Positions 11,924-23,058 of a stretch of DNA of 64,000 nt are shown in pieces. Each line of letters begins with the position of its first letter. Position 1 is the stretch's first letter. The notes beneath the pieces were generated by a model. It was not told the origin of the DNA, did not search any database, and saw only the letters and a list, made by a program, of their open reading frames with translations. The DNA is from Acrasis kona (lineage: Eukaryota; Heterolobosea; Eutetramitea; Acrasida; Acrasidae). Both the position numbers and the translations under genes were made by a program. The stretch is taken from NCBI GenBank assembly GCA_026419775.2, contig JAOPGA020001448.1:22533-86532 (forward strand). The letters are read 5' to 3'.

Positions 11924-14900
11924 TTAAATATTAAATACATCTCTACATCTCTCAATCTCTCTCACGATATCTGCGTATTTACAAGGTTTGTTCAAGTAAA
12001 AATTCATTCCGGATTCTATACCCATATTCTGGTACTCTTGCCTTACATTTCCACTCAAACCAATAATGGGAACTTGTGCTTTTTTGTTCTCCCCTTCATA
12101 TTCACGTATGGCTCTGGTACACTCATAACCATTCATTTGAGGCATTGTGACATCCATAAAAATTCAGATCAAACTCGTGTTCTTTATACATTGCAAGACC
12201 TTCAACACCATTGTATGCTCCCATACAAGTGCATCCAGCCTTGACCAGCATGCTAGTTAACACTTTATGATTAATTTTATTGTCCTCAACAACTAACACT
12301 TTTAATTGTTGATCTCTTTGCTTCTTCTCTACGCGAGGCGTGGCCACCGACGCCTCCAACTGAGTTCTATATTCGGCAAGCTGTTCTTCGCTTGGATAAC
12401 CTAATGATGCAGTAAAAATAAATCTGGACCCAACATCCTTCACACTCTCGACGCGAATGGTTCCACCCATCAAGTTGACAAGATTCTTACAAATAAACAA
12501 ACCGAGACCGCTGCCACCATATTCGCTCTGAGTGCGTTGCGCAACTTGTTCAAATCGATTAAACAAGTGCTTACATTCGGATTCGTGCATACCGCAGCCA
12601 GTATCTTCGACAGTACACTTTAATTCAACCTTGACACCATGTGACGTCTGGTCCATAATAATTTTAATGCCACCAGCAGAAGTAAATTTTATTGCATTTG
12701 ACAACAAATTAATCAAAACTTGACTAATCCTCATTCCGTCTCCATTCGCAACCAACCCCTCAACACCAGTCACATCTCTCGTCATTTTTATTCCCTTCTT
12801 CTCCATCTCCGCTTCAAACATTCTAATCACTCCATCCAACAGCACAGCAGGCGACAATGCAGAATCGACCAACACAATCTTTCCGAATTCCAATTTGCTC
12901 AACGTCAGCACGTCGTCGGTAATCACTTTTTGATACTTGGCACAGATGGCCACTGCATCCACGAAGGAATCTAACCCTTGAATCTTTTCCAACATTTCAG
13001 GTTGACCGTGTCCGATCAATTGTCTCATTTCTCTAATGTGAACGTTCATCATGTCGCAATTACCCATGATGCCCTGAATGGGATTTCTAATTTCGTGACA
13101 GATGCGATCGATGAATTCCTCCTGCTTCTCCCTATAAATCTCCGCTTCCTGAGCGCGACCCCTCTGAAATTCCGCCACCTGTTGAATCTTCAACTGTTCC
13201 TTGAACGATCTTGAATTTTGTAGTGAAATTGCCATTTGTGATGTCAAGATGGACAAGACGTTGATTCGTTCCGAAGTGAAACAATCGGTGGCCAATTCAT
13301 TTTCCACGTACAATATGGCCCTGAGTTCGTTCTGATGAGTGACGGGCATGCACAAGACGGATTTGGTTTGATTTTGAATCACGTATTGATCTAATTTCAA
13401 AAATGACAAATTTTGATCTTTGCATGCGTGACCCACCACCACAGTTTCCAACGTATTAGAAACGTACTGAACGATCGCGACGCATCCTTGTTTCCACTCG
13501 CTCAACGGAATTCCACGATGAGTATCAATGTGCGAATTTGCGATATTTCCGATTTGATGCGAATGATGAGAATTGTGATTTGATTTGTGATTTGATTTTT
13601 CGAGAGTCGAATCGGATTCGTCATTGATCGAGCAATCCAAATCCAAATCGGTAGGAGATTGTTCGGGCACGTGATACCTAGCGACCACTTCCTGATCGAT
13701 AATAATCGCACCGCTGGTAGCCCCCGCAGTCTCGATGATCACCTTCATGATGTTCACCAACAATTGATTCATGTCGATGGTCGACGATATGATCTGACTG
13801 GCCCTCAGAATACTTTCCAAATCAAAATAAGCGAGCGCCACGTTGACCGTGCTCGAAGTGGTGCTGCGCGATCGTTTATCTGGTTGGCTAGATAAGCTCT
13901 GAGTGGTATTCAGAGTGGTTTGTAAATTAGAAATGCTCTGGTTCGAATTCCTATTGTTATTGTTGGAAGATGACGAAGAGGCGTTGGCTCCAATGCTACC
14001 ACCGCCAGGCGTCATGCTCAAAGCACTAGTGGTGGTGGTGCTGTTGGGCGTATCTGGATCCAATAAAAATTTATTCAACACGTGCAAGTGATTTGTGTAA
14101 TGCGTCACCATCAATTCGATTTTACGATGAGCGCCCCATTTGTTATAACTCACGAAACTCTTTTTTAAATAAGGTTCCGCTAATAAAGGCTTGTCCAATC
14201 TCAAAAACATTCTGGCGCATAATTCATTGGCCAATGCAATTTCTTGAGTGAAATTATTCTTTTCGGCCAATTGTATCGATTGGTCGTATAACAACAGACA
14301 GGTCCAAGGATCGCTCGTCAAGGATTCCAATTCGGATCGAATCAATAATAATTTGTTTTGGTAATTATCGGGACAAAATTCGCACCAGAGTTTGAAATGA
14401 TTGATTGATTTGTGAATCCATTCCAAAAGTAAATCTTGTCGATTCGACGTTGACGTGGGATCGTCGCACGTTCGTAACAATCGAATCAATCGAATGCAAC
14501 TCAACGAAGTATAAAAGTGTTGGATGGGAATGGCGAAATGACAAGATATGTATTGACTAGAAATGGCCATCTGATCGAATCGGTTCAAATAAGAATCGAC
14601 CAAATTACAAATCGCTTCCGAATTGGATTCTTCCAGATACATCAAATCCAATACATAATCAATTTGTAATTTCCTAACCTTCCAATGACCCAATGCATAA
14701 TAATTCTCTGTGGATTCCCATTCGATCAAGAATTGATTCGCGATGGATTCGATTTTCGAAAATTCTTCGAATTGACGTCCTTGATAATAATTCAAAAACA
14801 ATCGAATGGCATCCATGTGGCCTCTGACGCCAGTGTTTTTGGTTTGAGTCAAGAAGCGATAATAACGTTCCAAATCATTAAGTACGAACGAGATGGTTTC

Positions 14901-17900
14901 TCCAGCATATTCTAATGCTGGTATGCTGCAGCTGAACACGTATCCTGCGTATTGGGTATCTCCACATTCCATCGCCATTTCGAAAACATTCATCGCTTGT
15001 TTGTAACTGGTCCTGATCGGATTGAACCAGTGCGACAAGAAAACATTATTCAAATGTTCAGCTCTCACTCTTGCGCTCAACACATTTGGAAATTCACATT
15101 CGCATACGAATTGGGCCAATTCTACAATTTCGCGTGCCGTTTGGAATTGGTTCCTGTTGATCATTTCTGCGGCGTAAAACATGAAAATTTGACTGGTGCT
15201 GGGAGAGAATTCGTGTTGTAGGGAGTAACAAGTCCCGATGGCTGCCAAACACGCAAATCTCATCGGATCTCCCAGATAAGCAACCAATATGGTGGTGTGG
15301 ATTAATTTTTGAACGATTTGTTGTTGAATGTTTGGCTCCGATTGAATTTTGATGGCGGGTGGCGATGATGACGAGTCTCTTCTGGACTGTAATAATTGAT
15401 TAATTTTGATAATTTCGAATCGAATCAAATCTTCGCATCCTGCTGGATTGTTTGGAATGTAAATTTGGAACAATTCCAACGCTTTCAAGCTCAACTGCAT
15501 GCTTTTTTTTAATTCGAATAACGTGGTCAGCATGTCGATCATTAATGCATGAACGATTGCCTTTTCGAATTCGTCTTTACAACGAATCAATAATTCGTCC
15601 AATGTGGATTGTGCTTGGTTATATTCTGCTCTGATGATTAATACGTTGGCCATGAGATGGTACAATTGAAATCCCAAATTGTGATATTGGATCCACGATT
15701 GGTCCAAATTACATCCGCAACACGATTGGAACGTTAATTGGGCATTGATCAGGTAATTTGTAGCACTGCTATAAGCGACGCTGTCCACTCCTCTCTTGGC
15801 GGCAATCACGTTCAATCTACAAATCATGGACAACAACTCTGGACGATTCTCGATCACATGCGACCTGCCGAAATTCAAATGATCCAACAATTCAAACATG
15901 ATCTGTAGGTCATCTTGATTGGTATCGATCAATTTGATTTCGCATTCGTTACGAATCATTTCGTCGCTGTATTGTAATAGATTGCTATTTTGTAAAAATT
16001 TGATTCCGATTTGGAAATGGGTCCATTGTAAATCCTCTCGAGTCAACCGACTGCTGGCTGCTTCTTGTACTCGATCGTGCTCGAATCGAAAAACACCATC
16101 GGTCACGTTCACCATGCCCATGTTTAATAATGGTAATAAAATTTCCATAATTTCGTCCATCGGAATTTCCATCACGCATGATAATTTGGACAGATTGAAA
16201 CTATTACCCAAACAACAGCACCACTTGAGTAGTTCCAAACTAGATTCGTCCACTTGTGATAATCTTGCAATGGTGAAATCTACGACATTGTCGGTTGCAG
16301 GTCTCTTTGAAATGGCCAACATGTCCCATTCCCATCTGGATCCATCTTTCGATAAATGTACCAATGCTTCGTCGTAGAGCGCTCTTAGGAACAATCCCAA
16401 AAAGAATGGATTTCCTTCCGTTTTTTTGTGTAACAATGTAGCGAGGGAGGTAATGTCTGCGCCGATGGTTCCATTTCCTTGATTGATTCGATCTTCGTCG
16501 TGTCGGTTGAGTGCGTCGGATAACCACTTGTTTACGATTTCCACGTTGAAGGGCTTGAGTACTATTTCGGTCATTGAAATCTTTTTTGATTGTCTGATCT
16601 GTTCGACCACGCGATAAAAAAAATGTGTCTCGTCCACTTCATTGTCTCGATAGGCTCCAACGAAAAGTAAAGCTCCGTTGTTGTCTTCGAGGGATGATTT
16701 GATCAATTCTACGCTCTCAATGTCTGCCCACTATTTTAAAAAAATGTTGACACGTAGTGAGTGATTTGTGACTTACTTGTAGATCGTCAAGGAAGATTAC
16801 TAGCGGGTGTTCTTTGGTGACGAATGCGCCCAGGAAGCGTCTGAACGTGAGTTCGAAACGTGATTTGCTTTCCGTGGCGCCGACTTCTGCTACTGGCGGT
16901 TGCTTTCCTATTAGTTTTTGTAGATCTGGGATAATGTCAATGATGAGTTGTGCGTTGACGCCCAAGGCCTCCATGATTCTACTCCTCCATAAATTGATCC
17001 TCTTTTCAGTTTCGCCCAACATCTAAAAAATGGTCGGTTAGGTCGTGTGAAATGAAATTCTTACTTGTTTGATTAGCACCTGGAAACCTTCCGTCAAGGC
17101 GCTGTACGTAATGTTTCTTTCCATTTGATCAAACTTTCCTGATAAAAAGTATCCATGTCTAAAAGTGATGGGTCGATGAAGTTCTCTGACCAGGCTACTT
17201 TTACCAACTCCTGAGTACCCACTGACCAGTAGCATTTCGCTCTTGCCTAGTGTTGCTACCTTATCGAAAGTTGTCAGGATCTTTTTTAGTTCAGAGTCAC
17301 GACCTGAGAAATATGTTTAAGTAAAAAATGTATGTTTCGCTTACCATAAAGTTTTCTGGGTATGGTTAGTCTTTCTGGAAAGTCTCTCGTTGCAATTTCA
17401 AAACTTTCAATTTCACACACATTAACTCTCTTTGGTTTCTTTTCGTTCAACTTCGGGTTGAGGCCTGGGGCTGGGGCTGTATCGCAATTTTTTTTACGCA
17501 CTGTTGCAAATCATATAATATTCCTTGACAGCTCTGATATCTCTCCTGTGCATCCTTTTTTAAAAGTTTGGATATAATGTTCCGCAGAACTCTTGGAAGA
17601 GAATTAGGAAGTGGAGGTGGCTCTATTGCAATGTGACAGTGAATGAGTTCCATCACGTCATCACTTGCAAAAGGAAGTGTGTCTGTTAATAATTGGTAAA
17701 ATGTTACACCCTGCTAGTGTTAGAAATCTCGTATCACTATAGGCTCACCAAAGAGTAAAAATCAGTTCTATAATCGATGCTGCGATTCATTCTCCCTGTT
17801 TGTTCTGGAGATAAATAGCTCATTGTACCACACAATCGGTGAGGACTGGAAAATGCTTGTTCGGTCTCTTCTCTTAATTTAGAAGAGTTACCAAAGTCTA

Positions 17901-18414
17901 TGAAACGGACGTCCCCAGTGTTTGGGTTCATGACAAAATTAGCTGGTTTTATATCTTTATGAATCACGTCTTGCGTGTGAATGTCACGCAGACCCTGAAC
18001 ACAACGCACTGCTATATCTAGGAATTTAGGCACGGGGAAGCCGTTTTCTGGAATAAGGTTAAAAAGACTAACACCGCCATAATCTTCCTGTATAATGGCA
18101 ATTATCCACTGCGCTGTTCCATTGTCTAAAACATTCATAGACTCCTCTAACCTTAGGTATTTGACGATGAAGTTACTTTGTTTCGATAGTTGCTGTCCTA
18201 CCGAAAATTCTCTTCTCAATTTCTTGGCAGCACCCTCGCCGCAAGTTGGTTCGGGGTGAGTTTTTATTATATACGTTACACCATCATGGGTGCATCGACA
18301 TATTCTTGAATGCTTTCCTACATGAAGAGTTTCCACCACTTCATAATCGAAAATAACATCACACGACTTCGAGTCATCTCGTTCCATTAATAAACTCGAT
18401 TGGTGTTGTAACAA
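11924..18414 (-). CDS. Hybrid histidine kinase with N-terminal Ser/Thr kinase and AAA ATPase
   Basis: Five exons fit: 17749–18414, 17345–17710, 17065–17303, 16777–17022 and 11924–16730 (introns 38–46 nt), about 2,100 residues. Order: Ser/Thr-kinase domain (HKDIKPAN, IDFG, and the TGRMNRSIDYRTDFYS signature), AAA_16-type ATPase (Walker A GYSGVGKSS near residue 375), a long helical TPR-like region, GAF domain (about 1480–1665), HisKA with phospho-His (ICHEIRNP, near 13096), HATPase_c (NLLSNAIKF, DTGCGM, GGSGLGLF) and a receiver domain (VVEDNKIN, DVTMPQMNG, YLNKP). This is the layout of fungal group X kinases such as Candida Chk1 and S. pombe Mak proteins, which sense stress and feed a phosphorelay. 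Two single-base frame breaks occur, at an A8 tract in exon 2 (17488–17495) and just before the receiver Asp (12158–12164). Both look like consensus errors, but true decay is not excluded. Confidence 0.85.
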
Positions 18415-18664
18415 ACTGATTCCAGGAGGAGGAAATATCGATTTCGGAGTCGTTACATTTAGTATATAAGTCTTAAAATACTTGGCAAATATTTTGTAGT
18501 TAAATTATTTTTTATTGTTCAGTAGCAGCTCTCTGGGTTGCCATTGGTTACCACTTTGTTATTATTTTTGATTTGGTCGCCCCGTTCTGCACGGTTCACA
18601 TCCAGTCAGATATAGTTTGTGTATAGGGTTTCATAGCCGTTGGGCGTACAGCTACTTCACAAGC
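18415..18664. other. Intergenic upstream of the histidine kinase
   Basis: 250 nt between the kinase start and the stop of a small minus-strand gene. No gene seen. Confidence 0.4.
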
Positions 18665-19041
18665 CTAGTAGTATGGTTTCCTGATGATAATAATGTATGA
18701 GTTCTTGATGCTTTTTGGAAAAACAATAGGCCGGAAACAGTAACCATATACTGGCATAACAACAGAAGATCTATTTGCGAACATTGACATTTAGAACTCA
18801 CTCACTTGACAATTAATTTCTCACCTGGATTAAAATATCTCTCCTCATCTGTTGTCATCCTTATTGTTGCAGGTCCTTCAATCTTGAATGTCTCATACAA
18901 TCCCTCAAACTCTTGATTCTATTTTGATGAAAGATAATGATAATATAGCTCTGCATGATCCTGAAGCAACCTAACATTTGCAACATGACAAATTCTACAC
19001 CTAGGCCGCTGTTCTCGAAAAAACACAACATCTATACACAT
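18665..19041 (-). CDS. Small uncharacterised protein, in-frame TAG or extra intron
   Basis: Coding character is clear on the minus strand from ATG at 19041: RPRCRICHVANVRLLQDHAEL, then after an in-frame TAG (18919–18921) the frame continues through EGPATIRMTTDEE and FNPGEKLIVK. It crosses a 35-nt GT–AG intron (18771–18805) in correct phase into VVMPVYGYCFRPIVFPK and ends at TAG 18665. The TAG may lie in a second intron: a GTTAGG...ATAG intron at 18919–18975 keeps phase and removes it. Full length is about 93–111 residues. I do not recognise the family. It lies head-to-head with NOT3, 140 nt apart, so the two may share a promoter region. Confidence 0.45.
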
Positions 19042-19180
19042 TCATGACATTTATACATCCAAACCTAACTGTGTTATTAACTAAATTACTCACACGGTAA
19101 CCTCCCAAGGCCACATATTTGATTGTGTATTGTAAGAAATAGATCAAGTTTACCAACATAGTTTACTAACAAAGTTTCTG

Positions 19181-21708
19181 ATGACGAACAGAAAGCTCCA
19201 GCAGGAGATAGACAGGACTCTCAAAAAAGTCAATGAAGGAGTAGAGCTTTTCGATGAGATCGAAGAAAAAGTATGGGCAACCCAGAACACTGCGCAAAGA
19301 GATAAATTCGAAGGTTAGACAAGTTAAATCCAAATACTCACATCATTAGGCGAATTGAAAAAGGAAATAAAAAAACTACAAAGACTTCGTGAACAAATAA
19401 GAACATGGATAGGTGGCAACGAAGTAAAAGATAAAAAGGCCCTTGAAGAGCAACGGAAAGTAATAGAAGCTGTAAGTCACCTTTCAAAAAAATACAATCT
19501 CACTGCGATCGCAGCGAATGGAAAAATTTAAATTATGTGAACAAAAGACAAAAATGAAAGCTTATAGTAAAGAAGCTCTTTCGCAGAAGCAAGTACAACG
19601 GCGGAAAAAAACAAAAATAATACCGGAGACGCCAGAGAAAAGAGCAGTCAAGGAAGAGTTGGAAAGTTACATTGAAACATTAAACGAAATGATTGAAACA
19701 ATAGAAGGAAAACTAACCGACGCAAGAGAGGCGCGGAAACCTGACACGTAAGTTAAAAAAAAATACATTATTCATTAACATCATTAGTGAACTAATCAAT
19801 ACGCTAGAAGATCGCAAAAAAAAGAACTTTCAATTCTTGGATAATCTAGAACAACTCAAGGTCCATTTAGAAGATGATGAAGTCAAACATGACGACGTCA
19901 CAGAGATCAAAGACAGCATAGAATATTACATTGACAGCAGCTTAGAACCCGACTTCCAAGAGGATCCCGACCTATTCAATGAGCTATTTGAAAAGGCACA
20001 AGAAGCCAAAGAAGCAATGGGAGAAGATGAATATGAGGATGAATATGACTTTGATGATGACGATCACGAAAATGAAGATGACGACGATCACGACGATGAC
20101 GACGATCCTTCGCCAGAACTTTCGTCTCCAAAGAAACAAGCACCCAAATCAACCGACACTGCTAAAAAATCAACATCAATGCAACCACCGGTCAAAGTGG
20201 AACCAATCAAATCCCAACCACAAACCATTCCCGCAAGAAAGAATTCGGATGCATCACCCCTCTCATCACCAGTCAAAAAACAATCTCTACCCGACAACAA
20301 ACCATTCGTCGCACCAACGTCAATCAACAAGCAAACACCTCCACAAACAACGACCATACTCAAACCACCATTAGTTCCTCCATCCACAAAATCAACCATC
20401 CCATCACAAATCACATCTCCGTTGGCTTCCACCATTCCATTAATCATCAACAATGATCCAAAACAAACGAAAGCAAAACAAGCAAATCCAAATCTAAAAG
20501 TAAAAGTGCCCCCATCCGATTCCAATCATGCAAATACATCAACGCCCAAATCTGCTCCCATTCAACCCAACGTCAAATCGGTTCCACAACCCAACACACC
20601 ACTAACAGCAATCACGTCTGTTGATTCCAAAAAAAATTCAAATCCATCATCATCGACATCATCATCGAATGTGGTCGTTCCTCAAATTCAACAACAATTG
20701 CAACAATTATCGCCTGCCATTCAATCATCGTCGCCATCGGTCGTGAACAATTCCAATGCAACATTGACATCGACGATTCAGAAAATCAATCCATCACCAA
20801 CGATCAAACAACCGCTCAACCAACCAACTTCAAATGTGGTCAAATCACACGTATCGTACATTGACATGGCGAAGGCACAAACACCGACGCCGATCACCAC
20901 CAACAATTACGTAAATGTAAAGAAGGAAAATGCACCCAAATCGAATCAATCAACAAATCCAATGTTCGAAGAAATGCCGACCAATATGCAAAGTAATCAC
21001 GACATCACCATACTTTCCAATTCTGATTCCAAATCGAACCAAATGAATAATGTAAATCTAGATGCGGAACATCAATCGGCTCAATTGGGAATGAGCCAAT
21101 TAGGATTAGAAGAATTTTCGTTCAATACTCCATCGTCATCATCACACGTTCATCCACAAGGCATCATCGCACCACCTTCACATTTCAATCAATCATCATC
21201 ATCATCGTCGACATTGAATCAACAAATCACCCAAACACACCCCACCGCTTCCTTATTCACGCCCACTGATGGAGATTGGACCAACTCCATGTTGGAAGCA
21301 TCTCTGAATGCATTGCCGGGTGGTACGGATTGCGAAAGACCTAGAGCATACGTGCCGTTGAACGAATGCGTGGTGCCCGATTGTTTCCCCACTCATCCTC
21401 CATCGATATTAGGTAGTCCAAATCTATACGCCAACATGGACGTCGACACGCTGTTTTTTATTTTTTATTTCAAACAAGGAACGTATCAGCAGTATTTGGC
21501 TGCCAAGGAGCTGAAGAGACAGGCGTGGAGGTATCATCGAAAGTATATGACTTGGTTCCAGAGACACGATAAACCTAGACATACCACCAATGAATTCGAA
21601 CACGGTACGTATAGGTACTTTGATTATGAAACTGGGTGGTGTCAGAGAATTAAGAGCGGATTTAGATTCGAGTATCAACATTTGGAAGATGAGTTGCCGG
21701 TACAGTAA
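19181..21708 (+). CDS. CNOT3: CCR4-NOT complex subunit 3 (NOT3/NOT5 family)
   Basis: Four exons: 19181–19313, 19350–19471, 19515–19747 and 19788–21708, introns 36–43 nt, 802 residues. The N-terminal Not3 domain is unmistakable ([41 protein letters not shown], then EYYIDSS). A low-complexity linker follows, first Asp/His-rich (about 20041–20110), then Ser/Pro/Gln/Asn-rich. The C-terminus is a NOT2/3/5 box ([35 protein letters not shown]). In known complexes this box pairs with NOT2 and docks on NOT1, and the subunit supports mRNA deadenylation and decay in cytoplasm and nucleus. Length is close to human CNOT3. Confidence 0.95.
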
Positions 21709-21740
21709 TTATGAATAATAAATATATTTTAATTTGTGAT

Positions 21741-22469
21741 TTAAATTGTTGTTGATGGTGGCGATGTTGATTTTGTTGGTGTGAATTCGGTCATGTAATC
21801 CTCGTCTGGACTGAGAACTACTACTAGGTCTGCATCGGATGCTAGTGGAAAGTAGGGATGAGGTTCGACTGGACTTTTGGGTGCTTCTGTTGTGGGTATG
21901 TATGTGATGATGATGCTGGATGTGATTAATATGAGGAGACATACTGCGAATAGGGTCCATTGTGTGATGAGGAATGTTTGACTGTGGTAATAATAGGTCG
22001 AGTCGATGCTGATGCATCCTTGTTTATCTCTCCATAAAAGAACGCTGGACACTGTCATTAATGATGCGAATACAAAGGAGCATATGATTATAATACAAAA
22101 GATTAAAAAGTTACAAAACATTGTCGCAAGTGTGACGAAAAAGTTGAAAATATTGAACTCTGTTCTTGAGTGTAGTATTCCAGAGCTAGTCATTGCTAGT
22201 ATGGATGAAATTGAAATTACAATTTCTACGGATCCGATGGTGATTTGTGTTATGGATATCAGTTTATAATTACATTTATCGTTGTTCCTCATGTTTGGAA
22301 AGTAGCTAAATAATACAAGGCCGTATATACCAACCAAACCAACAAGTAATACGGTGATCATGATTAACCAAAACCGACTATTCAAATTAATATTTAAGAT
22401 CAAAAGGTGAATATTTACGCTTTTGTTGACGATGTTATGTTTAGCAGCCTCTGTATGCGATGGTGCATG
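21741..22469 (-). CDS. Four-helix membrane protein of unknown family
   Basis: The main exon encodes four hydrophobic helices (FWLIMITVLLVGLVGIYG; a segment around IGSVEIVISISSILAM; one around FCNFLIFCIIIIC; and LFAVCLLILITSSIII), a Cys-containing loop between helices 3 and 4, and a Pro/Thr/Asp-rich cytosolic tail with acidic ADADLVVVLSPDED. I prefer a spliced start at ATG 22469 with a 41-nt GT–AG intron at 22378–22418, which keeps phase. An unspliced version from a GTG at 22550 is also open. The tetraspan pattern is general and I cannot name the family. Its stop is 32 nt from the convergent NOT3 stop. Confidence 0.6.
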   Translation of the reverse strand, partial: HAPSHTEAAKHNIVNKSVNIHLLILNINLNSRFWLIMITVLLVGLVGIYGLVLFSYFPNMRNNDKCNYKLISITQITIGSVEIVISISSILAMTSSGILHSRTEFNIFNFFVTLATMFCNFLIFCIIIICSFVFASLMTVSSVLLWRDKQGCISIDSTYYYHSQTFLITQWTLFAVCLLILITSSIIITYIPTTEAPKSPVEPHPYFPLASDADLVVVLSPDEDYMTEFTPTKSTSPPSTTI

Positions 22470-22708
22470 CTTGATATAAAAGGTATAAGACAGAGCTATT
22501 CTTGTTTTTGTAAAGTTTTGACGAAAAGTCAAGCTTTGATAATCTACCACTCTTGAGTATTAGGAACGGCTGTGCTTGCTAGACTCGAAAGCTTCTAGTG
22601 ATTCAATTCCATGTGCCTGCTTTCATAACTGTGTTTACTAATGTGAATAAAAGTAGATTTCTTTTCAACAATTTAAATGTATACCAACAAGACACTAATA
22701 AATCTATT

Positions 22709-22987
22709 TTAATCAGAATTTTGGTCAAAGTCATCGTCTCCAGCGTCCATCTCGACTTGGTCATCTTCTTGCTCGCTGTTGCTGCTTAATTGCTGCTCGA
22801 ATGCGGATAAAACGTTTCCATAGAACTGTTCTTGAACTTGGACACTTTGTGGCCTGACGTCGTTGGCGACGGCGAAAAGGGTATTTTCCTTCTCCATCTC
22901 TTCCATTCCCTCTAGATTCTCAACATCCTGTGCATACAAGGTAACTGCCAAAAGCACGACAATAAACAGTGCTAGGATTAGCTTCAT
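22709..22987 (-). CDS. Small secreted acidic protein
   Basis: 92 residues from ATG at 22987, the Met directly before a textbook signal peptide (MKLILALFIVVLLAVTLYAQ). An upstream in-frame Met at 23011 would bury the signal. The mature part of about 72 residues is strongly acidic (EGMEEMEKE, DDQVEMDAGDDDFD) with no cysteines. Likely secreted or in the endomembrane lumen; function unknown. Confidence 0.6.
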   Translation of the reverse strand: MKLILALFIVVLLAVTLYAQDVENLEGMEEMEKENTLFAVANDVRPQSVQVQEQFYGNVLSAFEQQLSSNSEQEDDQVEMDAGDDDFDQNSD

Positions 22988-23058
22988 TTTTTCAAGTTCT
23001 GACTTTGACAAATCATATTTTACAAAGACTAACTTTTAATCATACAAAAGATTACATT

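Noticed and set aside
17470-17500. A 21–25-nt intron at the A8 tract of the histidine kinase
   Set aside because: GT...AG strings exist, but removing them gives the wrong phase for the conserved downstream segment; a missing base in the homopolymer fits.
19157-19159. Minus-strand ATG at 19159 (MLVNLIYF...) as the start of the small gene 18665–19041
   Set aside because: No splice site links it in phase to the downstream coding block, and it would lie only about 20 nt from the NOT3 start.
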